From NCBI GenBank assembly GCA_050180895.1, contig JBFXDS010000012.1, forward strand, positions 1-64,000: a stretch of 64,000 nt of DNA. The letters are read 5' to 3'. This DNA comes from JBGPEQ01 sp050180895. Its GTDB lineage: Bacteria > Pseudomonadota > Alphaproteobacteria > Dongiales > Dongiaceae. This document shows positions 1 through 8,183 of the stretch, piece by piece. A program made the translations under genes and the position numbers. The notes beneath the pieces were generated by a model that had not been told where the DNA came from, searched no databases, and worked only from the letters and a program-made list of their open reading frames with translations. Each line of letters starts with the position of its first letter. Positions within the stretch are counted from its first letter, which is position 1.

Positions 1-72
1 TGGTCGACGGAATCACCATGGCAATTCCGGTGCAATCCAAAAAATCGTCACTCCCACCCCAAACATTCACAA

Positions 73-143
73 GCTCTCAGGATGAGGAACGGTCTTCAGG
101 GCACGAAGAACACACCTCATCCTGAGCCTGTCGAAGGACGCAC
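73..143. repeat. Inverted repeat A, copy 1 (left arm truncated)
   Basis: The right arm (115-143) reads CCTCATCCTGAGCCTGTCGA then AGGACGCAC. The left arm keeps only GCTCTCAGGATGAGG. The arms flank a short spacer containing GCACGAAGAA. The same element occurs at 8001-8085, 10641-10722 and 12480-12561. It has the layout of a REP-doublet or REPIN-type palindromic element. This copy lies just upstream of leuC. Confidence 0.8.
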
Positions 144-201
144 GGCGCTGATCCAACGTCTGTAGTCGAGACTCCGGAGTCGTCGCACCAGGAATACGCC
201 A

Positions 202-1608
202 ATGCCCAAGCCCCGCACGCTCTTCGACAAGATCTGGGACAGCCATCTCGTCCATCGCCAGGACGACGGCACCTGCCTCATCTATATCGACCGCCATCTC
301 GTCCATGAGGTGACGAGTCCGCAGGCCTTCGAGGGCCTGCGCGTCGCCGGCCGCAAGGTGCGCCGGCCCGACGCCACGCTTGCCGTCGCCGATCACAACG
401 TGCCCACCACCGACCGCAGCAAGGGCATCACGGAAGAGGAGTCGCGCATCCAGGTCGAGACCCTCGAGAAGAACTGCCGCGACTTCGGCATCCCGTACTT
501 CTCGATGACCGATATCCGCCAGGGCATCGTCCACATCATTGGGCCGGAGCAAGGCCTCACCCAGCCCGGCCTCACCATCGTCTGCGGCGACAGCCACACG
601 GCGACCCACGGCGCCTTCGGCGCGCTCGCCTTCGGCATCGGCACCTCGGAGGTGGAGCATGTGCTGGCGACACAGACGCTGATCCAGCAGCCGGCGAAGA
701 ACATGCGCGTCAGCGTCGAGGGCGACCTGCCGCTCGGCGTCACCGCCAAAGATCTGATCCTTGCCATCATCGGCAGGATCGGCACCGCCGGCGGCACAGG
801 CCACGTCATCGAATATGCGGGCAAGGCGATCCGCGGCCTCTCGATGGAGGGCCGCATGACCGTCTGCAACATGTCGATCGAGGGCGGCGCCCGCGCCGGC
901 CTGATCGCCCCCGACGACATCACCTTCGATTATCTCAAGGGTCGGCCGATGGTGCCGAAGGCCGGCGCCTGGGAGCAGGCCGTCGCCTACTGGCGCACGC
1001 TGCCCTCCGATCCCGGCGCCTCTTATGACAAGGAGGTCGTGCTGCGGACATCCGAGATCGCGCCGCAGGTCACCTGGGGCACCAGCCCGGAGGACGTGCT
1101 GCCGATCACCGGCGCCGTGCCCGATCCGGCCGCGGCGAGCGACGAGGCGAAGCGCCGCTCGATGGAGCGCGCGCTCGACTATATGGGCCTGAAGCCCGGC
1201 ACGCCGTTGCGCGAGGTGAAGATCGACCGCGTCTTCATCGGCTCCTGCACCAACGGCCGCATCGAGGATCTGCGCGCGGTCGCGACGGTCGCACAAGGCC
1301 GCAAGGTCGCGGCCGGCGTGAACGCGATGGTGGTGCCCGGTTCCGGCCTGGTGAAGCACCAAGCCGAGGAGGAGGGGCTCGATCGCATCCTCGTCGAAGC
1401 CGGCTTCGAGTGGCGCGAGCCCGGCTGCTCCATGTGCCTGGCCATGAATCCCGACAAGCTGCAGCCCGGCGAGCGCTGCGCCTCCACCTCGAACCGCAAC
1501 TTCGAGGGCCGCCAGGGCCGCGGCGGCCGTACCCACCTGATGAGCCCGGCCATGGCCGCGGCGGCGGCGGTGACCGGTCGCCTCACGGATATCCGCGAGC
1601 TGCTCTGA
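202..1608 (+). CDS. leuC: 3-isopropylmalate dehydratase large subunit
   Basis: Large subunit of isopropylmalate isomerase, the second step of leucine synthesis, interconverting 2- and 3-isopropylmalate in the cytoplasm with LeuD. The 468-residue product has normal family length and starts MPKPRTLFDKIWDSHLV. The three [4Fe-4S] cysteines fall at C349 (GSCTNGR) and C409/C412 (GCSMC), the spacing known in E. coli LeuC. The gene stands alone: leuD is 3.8 kb and leuB 16 kb downstream, so subunit supply is not operonic here. The upstream region carries repeat A rather than an obvious attenuator. The ATG at 202 has only a weak ribosome site (CAGGAA). Confidence 0.97.
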   Translation: MPKPRTLFDKIWDSHLVHRQDDGTCLIYIDRHLVHEVTSPQAFEGLRVAGRKVRRPDATLAVADHNVPTTDRSKGITEEESRIQVETLEKNCRDFGIPYFSMTDIRQGIVHIIGPEQGLTQPGLTIVCGDSHTATHGAFGALAFGIGTSEVEHVLATQTLIQQPAKNMRVSVEGDLPLGVTAKDLILAIIGRIGTAGGTGHVIEYAGKAIRGLSMEGRMTVCNMSIEGGARAGLIAPDDITFDYLKGRPMVPKAGAWEQAVAYWRTLPSDPGASYDKEVVLRTSEIAPQVTWGTSPEDVLPITGAVPDPAAASDEAKRRSMERALDYMGLKPGTPLREVKIDRVFIGSCTNGRIEDLRAVATVAQGRKVAAGVNAMVVPGSGLVKHQAEEEGLDRILVEAGFEWREPGCSMCLAMNPDKLQPGERCASTSNRNFEGRQGRGGRTHLMSPAMAAAAAVTGRLTDIRELL

Positions 1609-1637
1609 TCCGTCCGGCGGGCGCCGGTCCGCGAGAC

Positions 1638-2351
1638 TCAATCCGGTTTCCTGCGCACGCACAGCATGCGGTTGCCGCCCCTCTGGAATTCGTAGTCGAC
1701 CCGGCGCAATTCGCTGACGCAGCCGCGTCCTTCGAGGCGTCGCCGCACCGGCTCGAGATGCGGCGACAGCTCGCCGTCGAGGCCGAGCAGCGGGAAGACC
1801 CGCGCCTCGCGGCCGACGCGCAGCATCTCCTCGATGGCCCGAGCATGGAAGGCGCCATCGAGCAAGCCGCCATAGAGGAAGAGGAAATGCGAGCAGAGCA
1901 CGAGATCGAACGTGCCGGCGCGGAACGGCAGGGCCGGCAGGGTGGCGGCGACGTAGCGGCCGACGCCGGCCGCTTGCCCGAAGTCGTCGAGGAAGCGCTG
2001 CATGGCGGCGCGGCGGGCCGCGATCAGGGTCTCCGGCGTGCCATAGAGGTCCCAGACGAAACGCGCCTGCGCACGGCGTAGGCCATCGAGCATGAGCGCG
2101 GCGGTTTCCTCGACTCGCCCGGCGATCGTGCCTGCGCTGCAGCCATACAGCGGATCGATGGCGACGATCCGGCGGCAGCGTCCCGCCATGTCGGCCGCGA
2201 AGCTCGACGGTCCGGCGGCGCAGTCGAGGATGCGCGTCGTCGGCGGCAGGGCGGCGAGCTCGAAGAAGGCCGCATATTCCTCTCGATTGCGCCCCCAGGG
2301 GACGGTCTCGCGAAAATCGAAGGCCTGCCGGTGATCGACGCTGTTTGTCAT
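1638..2351 (-). CDS. SAM-dependent methyltransferase-like protein
   Basis: Encodes 237 residues when started at the ATG at 2351, which is preceded by a strong GAGGAGG ribosome site; a longer in-frame start at 2456 lacks one. A class I methyltransferase SAM loop is visible at residues 41-51 (ILDCAAGPSSF), followed by an acidic strand end (VAIDP) and a later FDLVLCSHFLFLY strand typical of the fold. The glycine-rich motif is DCAAGPSSF rather than the usual DxGxGxG. The substrate cannot be predicted. It converges on leuC with a 29-bp gap. Confidence 0.75.
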   Translation of the reverse strand: MTNSVDHRQAFDFRETVPWGRNREEYAAFFELAALPPTTRILDCAAGPSSFAADMAGRCRRIVAIDPLYGCSAGTIAGRVEETAALMLDGLRRAQARFVWDLYGTPETLIAARRAAMQRFLDDFGQAAGVGRYVAATLPALPFRAGTFDLVLCSHFLFLYGGLLDGAFHARAIEEMLRVGREARVFPLLGLDGELSPHLEPVRRRLEGRGCVSELRRVDYEFQRGGNRMLCVRRKPD

Positions 2352-2411
2352 GTTGCCTCCTCGCGGCGACGGCGACGGCGCGGAGGGCGGTCGGAGAATT
2401 GAGACGAGAAA

Positions 2412-2434
2412 GGCCGCCTTCGCGTGCGGCGGCC
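2412..2434 (-). terminator. Terminator-like hairpin in the leader of the methyltransferase gene
   Basis: A perfect 7-bp stem GGCCGCC/GGCGGCC with a 9-base loop. On the minus strand it is followed by TTTCTCGT. It lies about 60 bp upstream of the start at 2351 and so would be within a transcript entering this gene. It could be an attenuator or could end an upstream minus-strand RNA. The T-tract is weak. Confidence 0.4.
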
Positions 2435-2599
2435 CATTTGGATTGTCAGATCGCAAACAAGGGGCGGCCGCCGGTCAGGTCGGCCACCACCACAGGCGCA
2501 ATGTCGTCTGCTTCGATGCCATGTCGGGCAGAGTGGCATGGTTGCGGAGCGGAAGACAAGCGCCGCGCCGGTCGGCGGCGGTCATTGTTAATCTCTGCT

Positions 2600-2795
2600 A
2601 ACTGATTGAATCTCCGCGCCCTGTCAGGTTGGCGTAAGCTTGGGATGGCATAGTCGGCACTGTCGATGGCGAGCGCCGTCGAACTGCAACCCAGGGACTA
2701 CACGCCAACCCAGCGATAAGTCGATGTAATCCCTTCCTGATCCTCGTCGCCCCAGCCTGCGGCCGGTCCACCGGATCGGCCGCAGCGCTTTTGGT
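2600..2795 (+). ncRNA. Candidate small RNA with own terminator
   Basis: This gap has no credible ORF but shows ordered structure. A 9-bp perfect long-range stem pairs GGTTGGCGT (2627-2635) with ACGCCAACC (2702-2710). An inner hairpin GATGGCG/CGCCGTC lies at 2665-2680. A strong terminator closes the segment at 2757-2792. There is no gene immediately upstream on the plus strand for this terminator to serve, so a short independent transcript is the simplest reading. The 5' end is only estimated. A 17-codon ORF (2666-2719) exists inside it, without a good ribosome site. Confidence 0.35.
2757..2792 (+). terminator. Rho-independent terminator
   Basis: Perfect 9-bp stem CTGCGGCCG/CGGCCGCAG (2757-2765 and 2777-2785), 11-base loop, then CGCTTTT. 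It sits 64 bp upstream of the response-regulator start, so it ends something transcribed from 2.4-2.7 kb on the plus strand. Confidence 0.7.
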
Positions 2796-2855
2796 TAAAT
2801 ATCAATGATTGGCCCGTAGGCTGGCCCGAGTGCGATCGAATGACGGAAGGCTCGG

Positions 2856-3533
2856 ATGCGCGTGCTTCTGGTCGAAGACAATGATCGCCTGGCCGATCTG
2901 GCGGCCAAGGGGCTGAAGGATGTCGGCTTCGTCGTCGACCGCGTGGCCCTGGTCGACGAGGCTCTGGCCGCCTTCCGCGCCGCCCATTACGACGCCGGCA
3001 TTCTCGATCTGGCGCTGCCCGACGGCGACGGGCTGCAGGTCCTCAAGACCCTGCGCCAGGGCGGCGATTCCACACCGATCCTGATTCTCACCGCGCGCGA
3101 CGGCGTGCAGCACCGCGTTCGCGGTCTCGACAGCGGCGCCGACGACTATCTGCAGAAGCCGTTCGCCATGGAGGAGTTGGTGGCGCGGCTGAAGGCGCTG
3201 CTGCGCCGTCCCGGCGGCGCGCTCGGCCTGCGCCTCGAGGTCGGCAACCTCGGCTTCGACACGGTGTCCCGCTCGGTCGAGATCGCCGGCCAGCCGGTCA
3301 TGCTGTCGCGCCGCGAGCTGGCGCTGCTCGAGCTGCTGCTGCGCAGCACCGGCCGCGTTGTCGCCAAGACCGCGCTCGAGGACGGCGTCTACGGCATGGA
3401 CGAGGCGGTCGGTTCCAACACCATCGAGGCTCACCTCTCGCGCCTGCGCAAGAAGCTCGAGACGGCGGGCGCCGCCTTCGACATCCATACCATCCGCGGC
3501 GTCGGCTACTTGCTGGCGGAGCGCGCGGCATGA
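2856..3533 (+). CDS. OmpR/PhoB-family response regulator
   Basis: Two-component response regulator of 225 residues. The N-terminal receiver has the acidic pair E7/D8, phospho-acceptor D51 (ILDLALPDGDG), the T in LTARD, and the conserved lysine in LQKPF. The C-terminal half is a winged-helix DNA-binding domain (RRELALLELLLRSTGR onwards, ending IRGVGYLL). A GGAAGG ribosome site precedes the ATG. Its stop overlaps the start of the histidine kinase gene, so the two are translationally coupled. The signal and target genes are not evident. Confidence 0.95.
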   Translation: MRVLLVEDNDRLADLAAKGLKDVGFVVDRVALVDEALAAFRAAHYDAGILDLALPDGDGLQVLKTLRQGGDSTPILILTARDGVQHRVRGLDSGADDYLQKPFAMEELVARLKALLRRPGGALGLRLEVGNLGFDTVSRSVEIAGQPVMLSRRELALLELLLRSTGRVVAKTALEDGVYGMDEAVGSNTIEAHLSRLRKKLETAGAAFDIHTIRGVGYLLAERAA

Positions 3534-4873
3534 CGGGCCGCGCCACCTCCTTGCAGCTGCGGCTGTCGCTGCGGCTCGCCACCCTGTTCGTCCTCATGTT
3601 CGTCGTCGGCATGGCCATGATGTCGACGCGCCACCAGGCCGACACGGTCGAGCTCCACGCCCCGCGCCTCGGCAAGGCCATCGACGCCATCGCCGAGGGC
3701 CTGGAGAAGGATGCCGACGGGGCCGTCGGCCTCGCCCTGTCCGACGGCCTCGACCTGCGCGACTATGTGGTGCGCGCCGCCGATGGACGCGTCCTCGCCG
3801 CCTCCAGCACGGCCGCGGTCGCCCGCCTCGGCAAGGCGCCGGGCGAGTGGCGCAGCGGCGTCTTCGCCGATACCGCCACCGACGACGACGGCAATGTCCG
3901 GGTCAATGCCTTCGCCTGGCGGCTCACCGCGGCCGGGCCGGTCCTCATCCAGGTCGCCGACAGCCGCTCCGCCGGCGACGCCGGCCGCCTCGCCATGCTC
4001 GGCACCCTGACCGACGACGTGCTGCCGATCATGCTGCCGCTGATGGCGGCGGTCCTCATCCTCGGCGTGCTGACCATCCGCGACAGCCTGGCGCCGATGC
4101 AGGAGTTGGCGCGCCGCGCCGCCGGCATCTCGCCGATGGCGACCGACGTGCGCCTGCCCGTTGCCGGCCTGCCGCCGGAGCTGCGGCCGCTGGTCGTCGC
4201 CATCAACGCCGCGCTGGAGCGGCTCGACGAGGGCTTCCGCATGCAGCGCGAGTTCACCGCCGACGCGGCGCACGAGCTGCGCACGCCGCTCGCCATCCTG
4301 GCGACGCATCTCGACGCGCTCGAGAACCGCGAGGTCGCGGCGGCGCTCAGCGCCGACGTCGCGCGCATGAGTCGGCTGGTCAACCAGCTGCTGTCGGTGG
4401 CGCAGCTCGAGGCGCTGGCGGTCTCGGCCGAGGAGACCGCCGACCTGCAGGCGATCGCCGTCGACGTGGCGGCCTCGCTGGCGCCGCTGGCGCTGAAGCG
4501 CGGCCGCGCGGTCGCCGTGACGGGCGCCGCCGCGTCGGTCGCCGTGCGCGGCAACGCCGAGTCCCTGCGCCAAGCCCTGCGCAACCTGATCGAGAACGCG
4601 TTGCAGCACACGCCGGCGGGCACCGAAGTGGAGATCGAGGTCACCGGCGAGCCCGCCGTCCATGTCAGCGACCGCGGCCCCGGCGTGCCGCCGGAGCTGC
4701 GCAACCGCGTCGTCCAGCGCTTCTGGCGCGCCGACCGCCGCAAGGGCGAGGGCTCCGGCCTCGGCCTCGCCATCGTCAGCCGCATCCTCGCCGCCCATGG
4801 CGGCCGCCTCACCGTCGACGACGCCCCCGGCGGCGGCGCCCGCTTCTCCCTCCGCCTCCCGGCCAAGGCCTGA
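3530..4873 (+). CDS. Sensor histidine kinase
   Basis: Inner-membrane sensor kinase of 447 residues, partner of the preceding regulator (ATGA overlap). A first membrane segment lies near residues 16-33 and a second near 163-182, enclosing a periplasmic region of about 130 residues. A short HAMP-like linker follows, then the HisKA helix with phospho-acceptor H248 (AAHELRTPLA). The ATP-binding domain has the N box (NLIENALQHT), the G1 box (DRGPGVP) and the G2 box (GSGLGLAIV). The overall build resembles the QseC/TctE group. The ligand is unknown. Confidence 0.94.
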   Translation: MTGRATSLQLRLSLRLATLFVLMFVVGMAMMSTRHQADTVELHAPRLGKAIDAIAEGLEKDADGAVGLALSDGLDLRDYVVRAADGRVLAASSTAAVARLGKAPGEWRSGVFADTATDDDGNVRVNAFAWRLTAAGPVLIQVADSRSAGDAGRLAMLGTLTDDVLPIMLPLMAAVLILGVLTIRDSLAPMQELARRAAGISPMATDVRLPVAGLPPELRPLVVAINAALERLDEGFRMQREFTADAAHELRTPLAILATHLDALENREVAAALSADVARMSRLVNQLLSVAQLEALAVSAEETADLQAIAVDVAASLAPLALKRGRAVAVTGAAASVAVRGNAESLRQALRNLIENALQHTPAGTEVEIEVTGEPAVHVSDRGPGVPPELRNRVVQRFWRADRRKGEGSGLGLAIVSRILAAHGGRLTVDDAPGGGARFSLRLPAKA

Positions 4874-5029
4874 CCCGTCACGCAGATTGGGGACGGGCAG
4901 GTCGCCTCCACCCCGATATTGCGGTAGTTGGCTTCGGTTGCTACCCTCCGGCGTCGCACCGGTGCAGGCGCATGGCGTGGAATGACCAGGCAGCTCGCGG
5001 TGCTTTTTTGTTTGTTGGGAGGTGGGCGC

Positions 5030-5395
5030 ATGCGCGGCAGGACCCTGTGCTGTCTATCCGCTGCGGTCGCGGTCGTGCTGGCGGTCGGCCCGGTGCAGGC
5101 CGCCGACGAGCTCAGCGGCGCGCAGATCCGCGCCGCCGTCTCCGGCAACACCGTGCAGGGCACCATGGAGGGCAGCGGCGCCTATGCCGAGTTCTACCAG
5201 CAGGACGGCATGATCAAGGGCGACGGCTACACCGGCATCTGGGCCGTCGAGGGCGACGCCATGTGTTTCCAGTACGGCTCCGATCCCAAGTCCTGCTGGG
5301 AGGTGCAGAAGGACGGCGACCTGATCCAGTGGCTCAAGGACGGCAAGGTCGAAGGCACTGGCGCGGTCTCCCCTGGCAACCCCAACAACTACTGA
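5030..5395 (+). CDS. Exported small protein of unknown function
   Basis: The ATG at 5030 follows GGGAGGTGGG and gives a 121-residue protein with a clear signal peptide (hydrophobic VAVVLAVGPVQA, likely cleaved before ADEL). An upstream in-frame ATG at 4928 would spoil the signal. The mature part is about 95 residues, rich in Gly and Trp, with two Cys (AMCFQYGSDPKSCWE) that could form a disulfide. Probably a periplasmic domain of a family common in alphaproteobacteria, but I cannot name a function. It ends 8 bp before leuD and may be co-transcribed with it. Confidence 0.8.
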   Translation: MRGRTLCCLSAAVAVVLAVGPVQAADELSGAQIRAAVSGNTVQGTMEGSGAYAEFYQQDGMIKGDGYTGIWAVEGDAMCFQYGSDPKSCWEVQKDGDLIQWLKDGKVEGTGAVSPGNPNNY

Positions 5396-5403
5396 CGGTC
5401 CCC

Positions 5404-6015
5404 ATGGAAAAGTTCACCAGCCTCACCGGAATCGCGGCGCCGCTGCCGATGATCAACGTCGACACCGACATGATCATCCCCAAGCAGTTCCTGAAGACCA
5501 TCAAGCGCACCGGCCTCGGCCGCAACCTGTTCGACGAGATGCGCTACAATCCCGACGGCTCGGAGAAGCTCGATTTCGTCCTCAACAAGCGCGCCTACCG
5601 CAAGGCCTCGATCCTCGTCGCCGGCGCCAATTTCGGCTGCGGCTCCAGCCGCGAGCACGCGCCCTGGGCGCTGCTCGATTTCGGCATCCGCTGCGTCATC
5701 GCGCCGAGCTTCGCCGACATCTTCTACAACAACTGCTTCAAGAACGGCATCCTTCCGATCGCGCTGCCGCAGAGCGAGGTCGACAAGCTGATGGACGACG
5801 CCGAGCGCGGCGAGAACGCCGTGATCTCCGTCGACCTGGAGAAGCAGGAAATCCGCGGCCCCGATGGCGGCTGCATCACGTTCGACATCGACCCCTTCCG
5901 CAAGCACTGCCTCCTCAACGGCCTCGACGACATCGGCCTCACCCTGGAGAAGACCGCCGCCATCGAATCCTTCGAGTCGAAGAACCGCGCGTCGCAGCCC
6001 TGGCTGTGGACGTAG
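5404..6015 (+). CDS. leuD: 3-isopropylmalate dehydratase small subunit
   Basis: Small subunit of isopropylmalate isomerase, partner of LeuC. The true start is the ATG at 5404 (MEKFTSLTGIAAPLPMINVD), giving 203 residues. Family signatures are VDTDMIIPKQFLK, the FGCGSSREHAPWAL active-site loop and the IAPSFADIFYNN strand. The same frame is open far upstream, antisense-like through the kinase gene, but that part is spurious. The gene follows the exported protein by 8 bp and lacks a clear ribosome site of its own. Confidence 0.97.
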   Translation: MEKFTSLTGIAAPLPMINVDTDMIIPKQFLKTIKRTGLGRNLFDEMRYNPDGSEKLDFVLNKRAYRKASILVAGANFGCGSSREHAPWALLDFGIRCVIAPSFADIFYNNCFKNGILPIALPQSEVDKLMDDAERGENAVISVDLEKQEIRGPDGGCITFDIDPFRKHCLLNGLDDIGLTLEKTAAIESFESKNRASQPWLWT

Positions 6016-6016
6016 G

Positions 6017-6039
6017 GCGGGGCGGAGGGGACGCCCCGC
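6017..6039. terminator. GC-rich hairpin after leuD
   Basis: Perfect 8-bp stem GCGGGGCG/CGCCCCGC with a 7-base loop starts two bases past the leuD stop. There is no T-run, so intrinsic termination is uncertain. Confidence 0.4.
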
Positions 6040-6140
6040 GCGAGTCCATGTCCGGAAGCAGGTCCGCATCCATGATGGAGCCCTCGGCGGTACGCCGCCG
6101 GTGTCTTGCACTTCTGGCAGACTCGTAATACGCTACTCCC

Positions 6141-6398
6141 ATGGAAACGCTCACCGTGCGCCTGCCCGAAGCGCTGGCGCAGGACATCGAAGCGGAATCG
6201 AAGGCGCGCAAGATCTCGAAGTCCGATGTCGTGCGCGAGCGCCTGCAGCGGGCCGCCGCGACGCCGTGGCGCCATCCGGCGTCGCTCGCTGCCATCGCCG
6301 ATCTCATCGGCTCGGTCGATCGCCTGCCGGCCGATCTGAGCGCGCAGCGGAAGCGCCATTTGAAGGCCACGGGCTATGGCCGCAAGCGTCCTCGTTGA
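6141..6398 (+). CDS. Ribbon-helix-helix antitoxin
   Basis: 85-residue putative antitoxin. The N-terminal strand METLTVRLPEALAQDI and following helices match the CopG/RHH DNA-binding fold, with SKSDVVRERL as the second helix. The C-terminal tail is basic and would wrap the toxin. The gene overlaps the downstream PIN-domain gene by 23 bp, the usual toxin-antitoxin coupling. RHH antitoxins normally repress their own operon, so the 125-bp gap upstream should hold the operator, although no clear dyad stands out. Confidence 0.85.
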   Translation: METLTVRLPEALAQDIEAESKARKISKSDVVRERLQRAAATPWRHPASLAAIADLIGSVDRLPADLSAQRKRHLKATGYGRKRPR

Positions 6399-6786
6399 CG
6401 CCAGCTTTGTTGTCGCGCTGCTGAGCCGCCGCGACGGCCATCATCGGTGGGCCGCCGCGCAGGCGCAGCGGTTGCCACCGCCCTGGAGCACCTGCGACGC
6501 TGTCCTGTCCGAAGCGTTCCATCTGTTGGGGCGGAATGGCGCACCCGCGCTCGCAGCGTTGTTGCGCCGCCGTGCCCTGATTGCGGCCTTTCATCTCGAC
6601 GGCAACCTCGAGCCGGTGCTGAGTCTCTTGCAGAAATATGCGCAAATGCCCATGAGCCTTGCCGATGCCTGCCTCGTGCGCATGACCGAAACGCTCGCCG
6701 ATGCCGTGCTCCTCACCACCGACGCGGATTTCCGCATCTACCGCCGTCACAGCCGTCAGGTTGTCCCCTGCGTGATGCCGTCCTGA
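6376..6786 (+). CDS. PIN-domain toxin (VapC-like)
   Basis: 136-residue PIN-fold ribonuclease, the toxin of a type II toxin-antitoxin pair. The expected acidic residues are present: D8 (LVDASF), E46 (LSEAFHLL), D97 (LADACLVRM) and D116 (TTDADF), so the metal site looks intact. PIN toxins of this kind cleave RNA, often tRNA. Pairing with a CopG-like antitoxin is common. The gene ends 35 bp before the YcaQ-like gene. Confidence 0.88.
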   Translation: MAASVLVDASFVVALLSRRDGHHRWAAAQAQRLPPPWSTCDAVLSEAFHLLGRNGAPALAALLRRRALIAAFHLDGNLEPVLSLLQKYAQMPMSLADACLVRMTETLADAVLLTTDADFRIYRRHSRQVVPCVMPS

Positions 6787-6821
6787 CGACGCCTGCGCCG
6801 AGTTCGACGACAGCCGCGCCC

Positions 6822-8027
6822 ATGCCCCGCGCCGCCGCCAAGCCCCATGCCCTCGCGAACATCCAGGCCCGGCGCCTCTGGCTGCGCGCGCAGCGGCTCG
6901 ATTCCGTCGCGCCGTTCGGCGACGGGCCCGACGCCACGCACGCGGCCGTGGCGCATCTGGGCTACGTGCAGATCGATACCATCAACGTGATCGAGCGCTG
7001 CCACCACCACATCCTCTATACGCGCATCCCCGACTACCGGCGCGAGCATCTGCGCCAGGCGCAGAGCGTCGACAAGACGGTCTTCGAATACTGGACGCAT
7101 GCGCTCTCCTACCTGCCGGTGCGCGACCTGCCGTTCTTCCTCGGCGCCATGAGGAATCACAGCCTGAGTCCGCACAAGTGGTACGCCGGGGTCACGAGGG
7201 GGGAGCTGCGCAAGGTGCTGGGCCGCATCCGCCGCAACGGCGCCCTCACCATCCGCGACATCGACGACGACGTGCTGGTGGAGAAGGATCACGAGTGGGC
7301 GAGCCGCAAGCCGTCGAAGCGCGCGCTGCAGCTCGCCTTCTACACCGGAGTCCTCACCATCAGCGCGCGCGCCGGCATGCTCAAGACCTACGAGCTGATG
7401 GACCGGCACTTCGGCTGGGAGAAGCGGCCCCGCCCGGCGTCGGAGCGCGCGATCCTGGACTATCTGCTCGACCGCGCCTTGCGCGCGCAGGGCGTCGTCA
7501 GCCTCGACTCCGTCTGCTTCCAGGACGCCCGGCGCAAGCCGGCCATGCGCCGCCTGATCGAGGCGCGGGTGCGCCGCAAGGCGCTGGTGCCCGTCGCGCT
7601 CGACGGCGCCGCGAAGCTGGAGCACTGGGCGCGCCCGGAGGCGCTGGACGAGGCGCCGGATCCCGCCGCGGCGCCCGTCCATATCCTCTCGCCGTTCGAT
7701 CCGCTGATCATCCAGCGCAAGCGGCTCAACCTCTTCTTCGGCTACGATCACCGCTTCGAGGCCTACGTGCCGAAGGAGAAGCGCCTGTTCGGCTACTTCG
7801 CCCTGCCCGTGCTCGTCGGCGACGAGATCGTCGCCGCCCTCGACCTCAAGACCGACCGCGCCGCCCGCAAGCTGCTGCTGCAGAAATGGACCTGGATCGG
7901 CCGCGGCGCCGCCAAGTTGCACAAGCGCCGCATCGAGGAGGAGCTGCACCGCTTCGAGCGCTTCCAGCTCGCGCCTGCCGAGGAGATTGGGAACGTCACT
8001 GTGCGTCCTTCGACAGGCTCAGGATGA
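6822..8027 (+). CDS. YcaQ-family DNA glycosylase (winged-helix, HTH_42)
   Basis: 401-residue member of the YcaQ/AlkZ family of DNA glycosylases that unhook bulky alkyl adducts and interstrand crosslinks. The family catalytic QxD motif is visible at Q50-I-D52 (GYVQIDTIN), followed by the winged-helix repeats. Start is the ATG at 6822 (MPRAAAKPHAL); the frame is open further upstream through the toxin gene but that part is not family-like. The last residues (VRPSTGSG) and the stop codon are encoded by the left arm of repeat A, so the native C-terminus has been replaced or trimmed by the repeat. Confidence 0.9.
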   Translation: MPRAAAKPHALANIQARRLWLRAQRLDSVAPFGDGPDATHAAVAHLGYVQIDTINVIERCHHHILYTRIPDYRREHLRQAQSVDKTVFEYWTHALSYLPVRDLPFFLGAMRNHSLSPHKWYAGVTRGELRKVLGRIRRNGALTIRDIDDDVLVEKDHEWASRKPSKRALQLAFYTGVLTISARAGMLKTYELMDRHFGWEKRPRPASERAILDYLLDRALRAQGVVSLDSVCFQDARRKPAMRRLIEARVRRKALVPVALDGAAKLEHWARPEALDEAPDPAAAPVHILSPFDPLIIQRKRLNLFFGYDHRFEAYVPKEKRLFGYFALPVLVGDEIVAALDLKTDRAARKLLLQKWTWIGRGAAKLHKRRIEEELHRFERFQLAPAEEIGNVTVRPSTGSG

Positions 8028-8085
8028 GGGTCTTTCTTCATGCCAGCAAGATTCCCCCTCATCCTGAGCCTGTCGAAGGACGCAC
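8001..8085. repeat. Inverted repeat A, copy 2 (complete)
   Basis: Complete copy: 30-bp left arm (8001-8030) and 30-bp right arm (8056-8085), perfect reverse complements, around a 25-base spacer. The left arm contains the stop codon of the upstream YcaQ-like gene. Confidence 0.9.
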
Positions 8086-8183
8086 GAATGATCGTGCAGG
8101 GAGGAAACCCATAGACCGTTGCGTCTTTGCGCCTTTGCGGTTCAATGCAAGGATGATTCGACGTATCCGAAGGGAGCCTGTCC

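Noticed and set aside
2666..2719. 17-codon ORF within the candidate small RNA
   Set aside because: No ribosome-binding site and no similarity; the RNA structure explains the conserved-looking stems better.
3358..5403. Open frame continuous with leuD through the sensor-kinase gene
   Set aside because: High GC keeps the third frame open; the product is Arg/Ala repeats, whereas the kinase frame has all expected motifs.
6447..6821. N-terminal extension of the YcaQ-like protein through the toxin gene
   Set aside because: This segment is the PIN toxin gene read in another frame; the family begins near residue 1 of the 6822 start.
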